Shown: positions 24,350 to 34,017, numbered from the stretch's first letter. The stretch is DNA of 64,000 nt from Paludibacteraceae bacterium (GCA_017550335.1 JAFZPM010000036.1:1-64000); one strand, 5' to 3'. The notes: generated by a model not told the origin, from the letters alone. Made by a program: numbers and translations.

Positions 24350-27300
24350 TCATTTCACCACCACTTTTGCAGCTTTCCCGCCAGCCTTCACCACGTAGAC
24401 GCCAGCCTGCGCCACAGGGATGCGGATCTCTTCGCCACGGCCGGTGCCGACCAAAGTGCCGAGGAGGTTGTAGACGTAGATCGGTTCCGTCGCGCCATCG
24501 ACGCAGATGGTCTTGTCCGTGACGTAGAGGCTCACCTGGTCGCCCAGGAAATCATCGACCCCGTCTGCCGGACGGAAGTGGAACCTATATTCAACCGTCC
24601 TAGGAATGTCGTTTGATGTGAGACGAACTGTGAGGATGTTAGTTGAATCGTCGAAGGACTCCGTTGCGGTAACACCGATTGATGGCACGTATGAGATTCT
24701 ATTCGGATTATATTCTAAGTCGAACTTGTAGTCATATTTGTCTGCGGAGAAGAAATACAGTGGTTCCCCATTGATGGTAACGGAGGAGATAAGTGGGGGC
24801 ATGAAGTGGATGTGATATTCCGTCTTCGATGTAGTATCACCCGTTCTGTATCGTGCTATGAGCGTAAGGGTCTGTGTGGAGTCGTCGTAGGACTCTGTGA
24901 CGGAAACATACGTCTGTCTTGTATAACTGAAATCTGGTCTATATTCCGTGAAGACATAGTGCTCAAGCTTATCAACAGCTTCATAATAGATATTTGTTTC
25001 TGGGTATATTGCGAACACACATGGGCGGATGTCCACATAGTACGTGTCTGCCAGCGATTCATTATGCCTATAATAAAAGATGTAGGTTAGCGTGTGGGTT
25101 GAATCGGAGTAATTGCACTTTGATCTAATCAGATTGTCAGGTATGTTCGCTTTTATCTTCATGAGAATACTATCTGTATTGTATGCGTCTTCGTAAATAG
25201 ATGTTGCGAATTTCTCGTATCTATGTTCGTTTGAATTACCCTTTATGTCAAAATCCCATTTCCTATGATAATCGCGGAGCTCGAATGAATATGCAGCTAC
25301 GCTGTCAACCTTTTTCGTGAGTATTTTATAAACATGAGTGCTGTTTGTGGTATCCTCGTAGTTGTCTCCCTCAATAGTGATATATATAATACCTGTCTCC
25401 TTTTCGTATGAGACGTGGGATGTCGAGGTGAGTTTTTTTGATAATATTTCAATGTCTGAGCTAGTCCATTTCAAATCATATAAATTAGATCCTGTGGAAT
25501 CATCATTAAACTTCGATAACGAAATGTAATTGGATTTGTCTCTGGTGGTATGGACGCCATAATAGTAATAATCCGAAAAATCGTATACGTACTTGTCTGG
25601 AGAAAAGGAGTCGATGCGGGTCTCTTCAAGATACAATGAGGTCATGAAGGACTCTACTATAGGCTTTTTGAACTTGAAGTGGTATGTTTTACGTTCATCT
25701 ACCTCTTTTCTGCCGTTGTAAATGCACATTTCGCATACATCGATTGTCAAAGTGTTCGTTTGATAGTCATAATTCTTACTTATTTGTATTAAATCGTTAA
25801 GATCAAACCATTCATCACCTATCCTTACTTGTTGTTGCCATGAGTAGGTGTATGAAAAATCCGAATCATTGTAGTATGATGTGTTTGATAAATCATATTC
25901 ATAATTGTCGTATTGGAAATCCTTCAAAGGTTCTCCATTGTTGCTTATCGATGTCAGATATACACCACTATTGAGAGTGATCACATATGTGTGCCTCATG
26001 TTGTTTCTATCTTCAACACCTTCCCCCTCTACAGAAATAGTTATTTTGCCAAAGGAGATTCCTTTCTTGGATACATGTGCGCCTGATGATGTCGTGTAGT
26101 CTACGGTTAGTCCATTCGTATAATTTGTGGAGTCCGAGAAATAATAATTGAAATCGTCGGGGGAGAATCCCTTCACAGGTATCCCATTGATGCTTAATGA
26201 TGTCAGGTAATATCCTGGTTTCTTGCATTTTATGAAATATGTATGCTTATTTGTCGTATCTTGATACTTTCTGTAATCAGCACCCATCACATTGATTGTT
26301 AATATGTTGGTTGTGGTACTGTAGTGCTCTTCTATGGTGGCGCCTGGAGAAATGCGATAATCTATAATGCTCCAATCGTTAACGGTGGAGTCCATGAGGT
26401 CGTACTCGAATTTGTTGCGCGAGAACTCCTTGACGGGTACGTCATTGATATAGAGGGCGGTTAAATAGGACTCGAGACCAGCGAAAACGATAGTGTAGGT
26501 GTTCATATCGGTTGAATCCTGCTTATAGTTCGACCCTTTAACAATGATGGTCATTGTATTAGTTTCCTTGTCGAATGATTCTTGGCTTCTTGTGCCGTAA
26601 GGGACATGGATTTCCAATTTGTCGTATTTGTACTCCGATTCGTTATAGATTATTGAATCGGAATAATCATAGAAAAATTTGTCATTTGTAAGACCGCTTA
26701 AAACTTTACCATTGCAGACCATTGATAAGATAAAAGGTTCACCTGAATGTTGTGGTAAATGTCCATAAGTATAGATTGTACTATCAGTGAGGATATATCC
26801 TGAGGAGGTGGAATCGTATGTCATGGTTTTGATTCTCCTGTCCTTGTCATCGTAAACGTGCACTGTCATATGACGTTCTTCGGATTCATATTCGGATTTC
26901 ACAGTAGTGCTCTCATCATAGTAATCTGTTTTACGGATTTTGATGGTTTCTATGGTCTTGACCAGATTGCCCGACATGTACTCATTATCATAAATGTGTT
27001 CAGTCTTGCCATCTCCATTATTCCATCCTTCTCCTCCAGTATGCCAGCTATTATAACTGGTGCATTGGTAGCTTAGATTCCCGTTGTTGTCATATTTATC
27101 CTTATCGCCATTGAAATAATAACTCCGATCGTATGTGGTATGTTCGGATATATCTTCAAAGAAGTATCCTTCTGACGTGAAAAGAATGTGATCATCAAAC
27201 CTTACGTATTCATTGTAAAGATCTTCCTCTTTAATTGATTCCAACATTCCATTGCTATGAAATGTGGCTTTACTGGAATATTCACTTCTATATCCGCTGA

Positions 27301-27637
27301 TCGTACGATAATCCGTCTCTGTCCACTGCTTTGTTACTCTGTTGCATCCATAATAGAGTGTATCTATCCTTTCTCCTTTCTCGTTGGTTACATAGCCTAT
27401 ATTGATCCGGAAGAAATCATATGAGATGTATTGCTTCCCTTGCAATACTATGGTGCCTTTGTTATCGTACTTTGTATAGTAGCACGGTGTAGTATCAATC
27501 ACCATGTCCAACACGAAGGTGGTGTCCAACTTCTCCGCCCAAAGCGAAGACGGGCCGCAAAGCCCCAATAACCCTAAAATGACCGCGACGCACTTCTTCC
27601 CGAGAAGGCGACCGCATAAATGGTTCAATTGTTCCAT
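24350..27637 (-). CDS. Large T9SS-secreted surface protein with about eight internal repeats
   Basis: The 1095-residue protein has a signal peptide (hydrophobic stretch VAVILGLLGLCG, then WAEK). Residues 1-290 contain text-like YD and Y-rich beta repeats (EYESEERHMTVHVYDDK). From about 300 to 1020, about eight units of 75-100 residues recur, each starting near LTSLSINGIPVKGFSPDDF, then YYFSDS, a strand ending in TNxLTIxVxG, and a closing TYxIxFxxP. These look like cadherin-like or Ig-like beta domains. The last 75 residues form a T9SS type A sorting domain (YVYNLLGTLVGTGRG, then AGVYVVKAGGKAAKVVVK). It should be exported by T9SS and anchored on the cell surface. Ligand unknown. Confidence 0.85.
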   Translation of the reverse strand: MEQLNHLCGRLLGKKCVAVILGLLGLCGPSSLWAEKLDTTFVLDMVIDTTPCYYTKYDNKGTIVLQGKQYISYDFFRINIGYVTNEKGERIDTLYYGCNRVTKQWTETDYRTISGYRSEYSSKATFHSNGMLESIKEEDLYNEYVRFDDHILFTSEGYFFEDISEHTTYDRSYYFNGDKDKYDNNGNLSYQCTSYNSWHTGGEGWNNGDGKTEHIYDNEYMSGNLVKTIETIKIRKTDYYDESTTVKSEYESEERHMTVHVYDDKDRRIKTMTYDSTSSGYILTDSTIYTYGHLPQHSGEPFILSMVCNGKVLSGLTNDKFFYDYSDSIIYNESEYKYDKLEIHVPYGTRSQESFDKETNTMTIIVKGSNYKQDSTDMNTYTIVFAGLESYLTALYINDVPVKEFSRNKFEYDLMDSTVNDWSIIDYRISPGATIEEHYSTTTNILTINVMGADYRKYQDTTNKHTYFIKCKKPGYYLTSLSINGIPVKGFSPDDFNYYFSDSTNYTNGLTVDYTTSSGAHVSKKGISFGKITISVEGEGVEDRNNMRHTYVITLNSGVYLTSISNNGEPLKDFQYDNYEYDLSNTSYYNDSDFSYTYSWQQQVRIGDEWFDLNDLIQISKNYDYQTNTLTIDVCEMCIYNGRKEVDERKTYHFKFKKPIVESFMTSLYLEETRIDSFSPDKYVYDFSDYYYYGVHTTRDKSNYISLSKFNDDSTGSNLYDLKWTSSDIEILSKKLTSTSHVSYEKETGIIYITIEGDNYEDTTNSTHVYKILTKKVDSVAAYSFELRDYHRKWDFDIKGNSNEHRYEKFATSIYEDAYNTDSILMKIKANIPDNLIRSKCNYSDSTHTLTYIFYYRHNESLADTYYVDIRPCVFAIYPETNIYYEAVDKLEHYVFTEYRPDFSYTRQTYVSVTESYDDSTQTLTLIARYRTGDTTSKTEYHIHFMPPLISSVTINGEPLYFFSADKYDYKFDLEYNPNRISYVPSIGVTATESFDDSTNILTVRLTSNDIPRTVEYRFHFRPADGVDDFLGDQVSLYVTDKTICVDGATEPIYVYNLLGTLVGTGRGEEIRIPVAQAGVYVVKAGGKAAKVVVK

Positions 27638-27865
27638 AAGCGAATGTTTTTAATTTCAATATATAACTAACCAATAAATAAAACTGACCGCGCAACCACG
27701 ATGATGAGGGTGCGGAACATCTTTGACAGAACAACCCTAAGATACGGAAAATAAATCAGATAAACAAATAATCGCGGGAAAATGTGTTCGATCCCTTCAT
27801 TTCCCTCTTTTTCACCTGCTGAAAAATATTTTTCACATTCTGTTTTACCGAATCAATATTTTGTA

Positions 27866-27873
27866 TACCTTTG
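27866..27873 (+). promoter_or_regulatory. Candidate -7 box of the tRNA gene
   Basis: TACCTTTG matches TAnnTTTG exactly and lies 10 nt upstream of the tRNA. The -33 region is T-rich but has no exact TTTG. Confidence 0.5.
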
Positions 27874-27883
27874 CACCGCAAAT

Positions 27884-27956
<73 letters not shown>

Positions 27957-27965
27957 CGGAAGAAA

Positions 27966-27997
27966 GGTGAACGCAGGTCTGTGTTCACCTTTTTTTA
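27966..27997 (+). terminator. Intrinsic terminator of the tRNA gene
   Basis: GGTGAAC (27966-27972) and GTTCACC (27983-27989) form a 7-bp stem followed by seven T. It rules out the GTG frame opening at 27967 as the start of the next gene. Confidence 0.88.
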
Positions 27998-28062
27998 TGC
28001 CGCTTCTCTTGCTTGACAATGATAGTTTCATTAGTTTTGTTGTGGAAACGGAAAAATCAGTC

Positions 28063-29292
28063 ATGAAAAAAAGATTCATCCATTATATAGTCCTATTGCC
28101 GATACTAGCCTTGTGTTCCTGCAAGGAGAAGGGTATCCGGTATGAGGTGGATCCCCAGTTGGATCCATACCTCCAGCTCTTCCTGCAGGAGGGGAAAAAG
28201 AGAGGGGTGGACATAGACGTGGAGGGGAATGGCCTGTTGATGGAATTCACCGAGTTGGATGGACTGACCATCGGACTTTGCACTTACCAGGATCCTCTGT
28301 TGGTGCAGATCGACAAGGATTATTGGAGCGAGACCACGCAATATGAGGACCAGGAGAACCTTCGGCAGAACGTCGTTTTTCATGAACTGGGACATGGTTT
28401 GCTGAACCGTTCCCATGACAACCGCTACCTTGAGAACTTTGAATGGAAGACGATCATGTGTGGTGGGGATGACGTGGACGGGAGAGATTGGGCGGTGAAC
28501 TTCAACGGATACCGCAAGGAGTATTATCTGGACGAGTTGTTCAACGTAAGGACACCTGCGCCGGAGTGGAGCAAGAAGGCTACGTTCGACGGGGAAAAGG
28601 GTGCTTTGATAAAAGAGATGAACATGAACGCCTCCTACAACGGGCGGGACGAGGTCGGTAATCTATACCTCATGAGGGATAATATCTACACCATCACGTC
28701 CGCCAATCAGGAGAGCAATAACATCATCTCGCTGCTGTCGGAGAGGGTGACGGGAAACTTCTATTTCGAGGTGGTGATGAAAGCCTATATACCGGCGGGT
28801 GTCAGCACGGCTGGTATTTGTACCATCTATGATTATGACAACAACCAGAAATACAATCCTCAGGTCAGGGATGCGCAACACCCTGTCAACGATGGGTGCA
28901 ACTACCTTGCCGTGAAGGAGGAGAAGGCGGGAGACCAGTTCTATCTGGTCAATTCGAATTGCTACCTTCCCATCGCGGAGATCATGGTCGAGGATGTGTA
29001 CAAACGTGACGAATACAATAAATACGCTATCGCGCGCCATGATGGGGAGCTCTTCTTTTACGTCAACGACCAACTGATTTTCAGGAACGACTATCAGGCA
29101 GACTTGCCGTATCTCTCTTTCGCTGTCATCCTGCCTGCCATGGGAAAGCTTGACATCACTTCCGCCAGGTTGTACGAGCTTGGAACAACGTTGCGGAGCG
29201 GAGTGACGGGTCGTTCTGTCAATCCGGGCCAGGAGGGAATAATCCCTCCGATAAAAATTTCAACGAAGAAACTGAAGGATTATCGTAAATAA
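28063..29292 (+). CDS. Lipoprotein with zinc-metallopeptidase motif
   Basis: ATG 28063 gives MKKRFIHYIVLLPILALCSC, a lipoprotein signal with the lipidated Cys at 20. Around residue 110 it has VVFHELGHGLLNRSH, an HExxH zinc site with a further His seven residues on, then an MCGGDD turn that could be a Met-turn. The second half (from about residue 190) is a beta-rich domain, with strands such as GNFYFEVVMKAYIP, resembling concanavalin-like carbohydrate-binding folds. It is likely to sit on the outer membrane and to act on protein or bind glycan. The family name is not known to me; HELGHG is the main support for peptidase. Confidence 0.7.
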   Translation: MKKRFIHYIVLLPILALCSCKEKGIRYEVDPQLDPYLQLFLQEGKKRGVDIDVEGNGLLMEFTELDGLTIGLCTYQDPLLVQIDKDYWSETTQYEDQENLRQNVVFHELGHGLLNRSHDNRYLENFEWKTIMCGGDDVDGRDWAVNFNGYRKEYYLDELFNVRTPAPEWSKKATFDGEKGALIKEMNMNASYNGRDEVGNLYLMRDNIYTITSANQESNNIISLLSERVTGNFYFEVVMKAYIPAGVSTAGICTIYDYDNNQKYNPQVRDAQHPVNDGCNYLAVKEEKAGDQFYLVNSNCYLPIAEIMVEDVYKRDEYNKYAIARHDGELFFYVNDQLIFRNDYQADLPYLSFAVILPAMGKLDITSARLYELGTTLRSGVTGRSVNPGQEGIIPPIKISTKKLKDYRK

Positions 29293-29294
29293 TT

Positions 29295-29324
29295 TTTGTA
29301 GGTTCATAACATAGTTTATATTTG
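29295..29324 (+). promoter_or_regulatory. Promoter of the Wzz-like gene
   Basis: TTTG (29295-29298), 18 nt, TATATTTG (29317-29324): both boxes are exact. The start lies about 20 nt before ATG 29352. The -33 box begins just behind the stop of the preceding gene. Confidence 0.6.
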
Positions 29325-29351
29325 TAAGTCATATATCAAAAACAGTACGGA

Positions 29352-30341
29352 ATGGAAAACGAAAACAACCAGGAGATGAATATCTTCTCCATGACATCGC
29401 GCTTGGGTCGCGCCATCTACGGAGTAATAAAATGGATCCTTTCCATTTTGGGTTATATCCTAAGAGCTGCCTATCAATACAAGTTATTATTCCTTGTCTT
29501 CGCCCTGCTGGCGGTAGGCTTCAGCCTATACGAATCCAGGGAGGATAATCGTACATATGAGGGTTACTTGCACCTGAAACTTAACGATGGGGAATCTGTG
29601 CTTTACCAAGCTTTGGTACGTGACTTGAACGAGTATGCCAAGGAAGCGGATGTGGAAGGCCTCGCCAAAGAATTGGATGTGTCGGCGGAGTTGGCCGCAA
29701 GGGTTGTCAAGTTGGATGCGCACCATGTCATAGACAAGTACCGTGACACGACTGTTGATTATATCGACTACAAGAACAGGGTCCCGTTGGGCGATACGGT
29801 GGACTTCGCGGTTCCTGACCAACTCGTGATTTCCGCAAGGGTGAAGGGTATCGAGGAATTCGCTCAGTTGGAGGATGCGTTGAAGAAGTATTTCTCCAAG
29901 AATGATTACCTCGTTTCGTTGAACATCGCCAGAATCAAGTTGCAGGAGGAGAAGGAGTGGATGTTCCACAATGCCCTCATGAACATAGATAGCTTGCAGA
30001 AAGTGGAGTACTTCAAAAACAACAATGGCGCTAATTGCCTGGAGTTCTCCTCCATCAACGAGAAGAAGGCGAACGTGCCATTCGTCAAGGCGAAGAAGCA
30101 GATGTTCTATGACGATATGCAGAAGTTGTTCGATATCACTGGAAAGATTGAGGAGGATATGTCTGCTAATTTGGATGTCGTGACTGTCCTTTCCAGTTTC
30201 CATCCTGCGAAAGCTGCTGTCAATTCTTTCCTTAAACTGTTGTTGTGCAATGGGTTGCTCGCATTGGCATTGTTCGTGATTGTGGCTATGATCTGGAGAA
30301 ATAAGAAAAAGATCCATCAATATCTCGGCAAGGGAATATGA
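29352..30341 (+). CDS. Two-helix membrane protein with Wzz-like topology
   Basis: The 329-residue protein has one membrane helix at about 44-60 (YKLLFLVFALLAVGF) and a second near the C-terminus (LLALALFVIVAMIW), with a large charged, helical periplasmic region between. That arrangement is the one of polysaccharide co-polymerases (Wzz) and related proteins, but no Wzz Pro/Gly motif is clear. It is flanked by a promoter and a terminator and so is probably transcribed alone. Function uncertain. Confidence 0.6.
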   Translation: MENENNQEMNIFSMTSRLGRAIYGVIKWILSILGYILRAAYQYKLLFLVFALLAVGFSLYESREDNRTYEGYLHLKLNDGESVLYQALVRDLNEYAKEADVEGLAKELDVSAELAARVVKLDAHHVIDKYRDTTVDYIDYKNRVPLGDTVDFAVPDQLVISARVKGIEEFAQLEDALKKYFSKNDYLVSLNIARIKLQEEKEWMFHNALMNIDSLQKVEYFKNNNGANCLEFSSINEKKANVPFVKAKKQMFYDDMQKLFDITGKIEEDMSANLDVVTVLSSFHPAKAAVNSFLKLLLCNGLLALALFVIVAMIWRNKKKIHQYLGKGI

Positions 30342-30374
30342 TGTCCATGTGACATCGCGGATGTCCGAAAAACA

Positions 30375-30405
30375 GGCGGGGAGGGGTTGGCTCTTCCCGC
30401 TTTTT
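30375..30405 (+). terminator. Intrinsic terminator after the Wzz-like gene
   Basis: GGCGGGGAG and CTCTTCCCGCT form an imperfect stem around GGGTTGG, followed by TTTTT (30401-30405). Confidence 0.65.
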
Positions 30406-30480
30406 CGTATGTCTTGGGGGGATAAGGTATGCCTGCCACGTAGATGTTTTTATTGTGGTTACCTCTTCGCGATGGCGCAA

Positions 30481-30511
30481 AAAAAAGGGAATACGACCGT
30501 ATTCCCTTTTT
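30481..30511. terminator. Perfect hairpin terminator between convergent genes
   Basis: AAAAAGGGAATAC and GTATTCCCTTTTT flank the loop GACC. The T-run is on both strands, so it can end the VWA-gene transcript and back up the terminator at 30375. Confidence 0.85.
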
Positions 30512-30535
30512 GGATGGATTGGTTATCCTGTTGTA

Positions 30536-31765
30536 TTATATTTTCAGCATCTCGTTAGCGATTTCCCTCACGCGGTCGATCTCCTTCTGCAAGGCCATCT
30601 TCTCTTGTTTGAGAGCTTCCATGGTCGCCTCCTGTTCTTTTGCGCGGTGTTTGAGTTGAAGGTTCTGTTCGGTGAGTTTCTTGTTCACCGTTCTCAGTTC
30701 CTCGATGGTCATCTCATGGTCTTTGACGGCGGCTCTCAGCCTATCCAATGCGATTTCTGTTTCTTTCCCGCCTTCCAGGATCTGGTCCATCATGGCTTTG
30801 TTCTTGCCCAAAAGCGCCACGATGTTGGAGTTGGACTCTTCGATCGCTTTCACGTTGGCGGATTTCTGTGCGGAGCGCGCGGCTTGAAGTTCCGCGATGG
30901 CGGCGATTTCAGCCTTGTATTCGTTCTCTTTTTCGATGTCGAAGACTGGCTCGATCACCTCAGCCGCGATGGATGAGAAGGCCGGTTCCTCTTTTTTCTC
31001 CTGTTGAACCGGGGCTTGTGCGGCTGGTTTAGGCGCTTGTGCGACTGGTTGGGAGACGAATGCGGCACGGATAGGTTCCTCCTTCACCCTGACAGGTTCC
31101 GGCTCCGGGATCTTTGCCGTGATAGGCTCCGGCGCAGGTGCGGGTTGTGGTGCGGGTTGTGGTGCTGGAGCAGGCTCTGGCGCCTTTGCGGAAATGGTAT
31201 TGTGCAGTGCGTCGATGATTGGGGCGATGATGCCGCGGAGTGTCAGCACGTCGCAGGTTTGCTCCACATTGCAGAAGGCTCCGCCGGTCATGTCGGCCAC
31301 CTTCTTCGCTGTCCTTTGGTTAGCCTCGGACATGCAGATACCAATGATATTCACTTGAATCGGATAATCCTTTGTCGCCTTCTCCACTTCGTAGTCCAGC
31401 ACGCCGGCGTCGGTGTCCTCTCCGTTCGTCACAAAAACGATGCGGCGGGTCACTTCCCCGTTCGTCTTCTCGAATTTCTTGAAACCGGCGCAGGACTCCT
31501 TGAAGGCCTCCGCGATAGGGGCGCCACCGTTAGGGAACGGAAGTCCCTGGATCTTCTTGACGAAGTCCTCACGCATGTTGGAACCCATGTCCAACGAGTT
31601 GATGATGATGGGAGATTTAACGATCGAGAGGAAGGTACGCATACCGAACGGCTCCGAAAAATCTATGTTCGGAACGATGCCATCTATAACCACATTTTGG
31701 ACAATAGGCACTTTCTTGTCCATCTTATCGGAGATGTCGATAAGAAAATCAATTGCATTTTTCAT
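30536..31765 (-). CDS. VWA-domain protein with Pro/Ala linker and C-terminal coiled coil
   Basis: Residues 1-190 form a von Willebrand A-like domain: IDFLIDISDKMD at the N-terminus where a MIDAS DxSxS is expected (here DISDK, so the metal site is altered), TRRIVFVTNGEDTD in the centre and IQVNIIGIC. Residues 195-260 are a Pro/Ala/Glu repeat linker (PAPAPQPAPQPAPAPEP). The remainder is a coiled coil ending ALQKEIDRVREIANEMLKI. No signal peptide is present, so a cytosolic scaffold is likely. I do not recognise a named family. VWA-like tellurite-resistance/TerY modules are a possible relation. Confidence 0.65.
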   Translation of the reverse strand: MKNAIDFLIDISDKMDKKVPIVQNVVIDGIVPNIDFSEPFGMRTFLSIVKSPIIINSLDMGSNMREDFVKKIQGLPFPNGGAPIAEAFKESCAGFKKFEKTNGEVTRRIVFVTNGEDTDAGVLDYEVEKATKDYPIQVNIIGICMSEANQRTAKKVADMTGGAFCNVEQTCDVLTLRGIIAPIIDALHNTISAKAPEPAPAPQPAPQPAPAPEPITAKIPEPEPVRVKEEPIRAAFVSQPVAQAPKPAAQAPVQQEKKEEPAFSSIAAEVIEPVFDIEKENEYKAEIAAIAELQAARSAQKSANVKAIEESNSNIVALLGKNKAMMDQILEGGKETEIALDRLRAAVKDHEMTIEELRTVNKKLTEQNLQLKHRAKEQEATMEALKQEKMALQKEIDRVREIANEMLKI

Positions 31766-31829
31766 GATATCATTAATATGTTTTCTAATATGTTTTGCTT
31801 GCTAAAATACAAATTGTATCAAAATATAG

Positions 31830-31837
31830 CAAAAATA
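31830..31837 (-). promoter_or_regulatory. Candidate -7 box of the VWA gene
   Basis: Minus-strand TATTTTTG is an exact TAnnTTTG match about 65 nt upstream of ATG 31765. The region is AT-rich, so chance matches are likely. Confidence 0.35.
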
Positions 31838-31943
31838 ACACAATAAAAATGATTGGGAAGATTCACGTATCGAACATCGCTTCATGAGATAACATATTAT
31901 ATTTCGTATTTATTTATTACATTTGTGGTGTTAAGAATCGCGT

Positions 31944-32348
31944 ATGGGAAAAAAGGATTTATATTTCATATTAGCTTTCGCATTGCTCCTGGGCGCCAAT
32001 TTGTATGTGAAACACGAATTGATGGCGGCGAGGGAGCCTTACCATGAGTGGTATTATCACGTAGGCCACTTAGAGTATGAATATAGAAAAGTCATAGAAA
32101 AAAAGGATGATTATATACGCAGTGACGATGGCATCAGGTGTAACAAAACAGCGAAGAAACTGGAATCCCTGTGTAGGAAAAAAGACGAAGCTACTCGTAG
32201 GAAATACGTGATGGAACGGTTAAGTGAACACAACTACAACAAAAGATTGGAATACTTCTCGTCACAATGTAAAGAAGAGGATGTATCATTTGATTTGATT
32301 GACTCATTGGCAATCGTTTTATATGCGGAAAGGAGAGCAAATGAATAA
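31944..32348 (+). CDS. Small membrane-anchored protein (unknown)
   Basis: The 134-residue product has one N-terminal hydrophobic helix (LYFILAFALLLGANLYV) and a charged, helical rest with two close cysteines (SLCRKKDE). No family is recognised. It overlaps the next gene by 8 bp (ATG 32341 inside its last codons), so the two are probably co-expressed and co-functional. The block from here to 35900 is AT-rich compared with its neighbours. Confidence 0.6.
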   Translation: MGKKDLYFILAFALLLGANLYVKHELMAAREPYHEWYYHVGHLEYEYRKVIEKKDDYIRSDDGIRCNKTAKKLESLCRKKDEATRRKYVMERLSEHNYNKRLEYFSSQCKEEDVSFDLIDSLAIVLYAERRANE

Positions 32349-33210
32349 GAAACTTGCAATACTATGGGCCTTTTTGCCTCTCGCGTTCATGTTGATTTTT
32401 AACTCCATAAAATGTTTGGAGTTCAGGAGTAAACTTGAACACATGAATGACACCATTCCAAACTTGGAAAAGCACTGCATGTACTCGACAATAATGGCGA
32501 TACGCGGCGAATATAGTGAGGGGGCTAGTGATAGAAGGGCGGAAAGGGAAGGCTTGGAGAATAAAAGGAAGGACAGCATATTCAGTTCCGTCATAGCAAA
32601 ATTAAAGAAGGACCCAGACTTCGAATTCGGCAATTCAGATATCATAAAAGTCTACAAACAAAACGATAATAGGATCCTGCTCTGTCGGTACGGAGAATAT
32701 ATGTCCATCGGATATATGAGTTACCGGAATAAGGGAGGTGCCTTTTTGCTGAAAGACAGTTGTAAATCTTTCCCTGGTGACTATACCTCCGTTTTGTCTT
32801 GTGACGCCGCTTTCAAAAAAGACGGAACCCCGCTGATCGGATACGTCATCCCTATGGATTGTTACGAAGAGGAGTTCTGCGAGCGATACATGGTCTATGA
32901 CTTGAAATCGAAATCAGACATATACCTCCATTATGAAGACACTTCTGAGGAGAATGAGTCGGCGAGTGGAGGGGATGAAGAGAGCGACGATGAAGGGGAT
33001 GACGATGAAGGGGACTACCGCACAGTTGAATATGACAGGAAGTTCTCATTCACCTCAAGATATGACGGCGACTACCCTGTAATCGTCGAGCGGAGAACGA
33101 AAAAAGAGACGTATCGTAATGCAACAACTGAGACGGATACCTCCATTTATTTTAGAATGGACGAGAATGAAAACCGGTATGTGGAGTTTAATGGGGACGA
33201 TGACGAATAA
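32341..33210 (+). CDS. Membrane-anchored protein with acidic C-terminal stretch (unknown)
   Basis: Start at ATG 32341, overlapping the previous stop; the product is 289 residues. The N-terminal helix is KLAILWAFLPLAFMLIF. The outside part has a beta-rich centre (RILLCRYGEYMSIGYMSYR) and a strongly acidic run (SGGDEESDDEGDDDEGD) around residues 213-231. No known domain is seen. It may partner the 134-residue protein. Confidence 0.6.
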   Translation: MNKKLAILWAFLPLAFMLIFNSIKCLEFRSKLEHMNDTIPNLEKHCMYSTIMAIRGEYSEGASDRRAEREGLENKRKDSIFSSVIAKLKKDPDFEFGNSDIIKVYKQNDNRILLCRYGEYMSIGYMSYRNKGGAFLLKDSCKSFPGDYTSVLSCDAAFKKDGTPLIGYVIPMDCYEEEFCERYMVYDLKSKSDIYLHYEDTSEENESASGGDEESDDEGDDDEGDYRTVEYDRKFSFTSRYDGDYPVIVERRTKKETYRNATTETDTSIYFRMDENENRYVEFNGDDDE

Positions 33211-33234
33211 GGCGTTGTCCCCTCAACTGTTTCT

Positions 33235-34017
33235 TTAAGCTTGTATGGTTGCGGGCGTTTTATCCGCCAATGCCTTCTTACGTATCTTCCTGTAGAGGTA
33301 TATATCCGTGATGATGAGTAGAATGGTTAGTGAAATAAATAGTGCGATAATAAAGTTCTCATTGACGAGCAATACTTCATGATAATCATAAACTCCCGTA
33401 ATCAGGAATCCGTATGATAAAATTAAATTGGCTATGATGCCGCAGTTCATTTCAATCAGGTCCTCATTCTTGTAGCTTTCGTATAGGGTATATCCTATAA
33501 ATGAGTATATATATATGATGGCAAACAACACATTATTGTTGGTTAATGTATATATGATGCCAAACGACTCTTTACCGTAGGTTAATATAGCAACGAGGAA
33601 GATGGGTATGCTTATCCAACTTTGCCAATATATTTCCTTCTTTTTTAGTTTCCTGACAATGACGGAAACAAGAAGTGGAAGATGGATAATTAGGTGAAAG
33701 GGTGATATGTCGGAGAGAGAATGCTCCTCACTTAAATTAATAATCAGGCTCGCAAAGAGTAGCACGTAGAAGTATAATCTAAAGAAAATGTCTTTGCTTT
33801 TTATTTTCTCGCATTCGTCAATCCAGACATGTACAACATAGAATAGGGAGGGACAAAGGAAAAACATATTTCTATCAAAATCATCTATATCTAAGATATC
33901 TGCTACTATTATTAAAATTAGCAATAAAACAAGTGGTGCGAGGAAAAGCCCCACCTGCACCGCCACTTTGGAGAGGATGGTGACAAACTTGGATTTACTG
34001 TTTTTTTTCTCGCTCAT
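33235..34017 (-). CDS. Polytopic membrane protein (unknown)
   Basis: From ATG 34017 (MSEKKNSKSK) the protein is 260 residues, with about seven hydrophobic helices (for example VGLFLAPLVLLLILIIVA and ALFISLTILLIITDIYL). It ends with a short basic tail. No transporter motif is visible. It is divergent from the paralogous membrane pair starting at 34284. Confidence 0.6.
   Translation of the reverse strand: MSEKKNSKSKFVTILSKVAVQVGLFLAPLVLLLILIIVADILDIDDFDRNMFFLCPSLFYVVHVWIDECEKIKSKDIFFRLYFYVLLFASLIINLSEEHSLSDISPFHLIIHLPLLVSVIVRKLKKKEIYWQSWISIPIFLVAILTYGKESFGIIYTLTNNNVLFAIIYIYSFIGYTLYESYKNEDLIEMNCGIIANLILSYGFLITGVYDYHEVLLVNENFIIALFISLTILLIITDIYLYRKIRKKALADKTPATIQA

Noticed and set aside
27967..28062. 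Upstream extension of the metallopeptidase-like lipoprotein to 27967
   Set aside because: It would start inside the tRNA terminator hairpin and lacks a lipoprotein signal at its N-terminus. The ATG at 28063 gives one.
29352..30341. Firm call as Wzz chain-length regulator
   Set aside because: Two-helix topology fits, but the Pro/Gly-rich motif of Wzz near the second helix is missing and no polysaccharide genes adjoin it.
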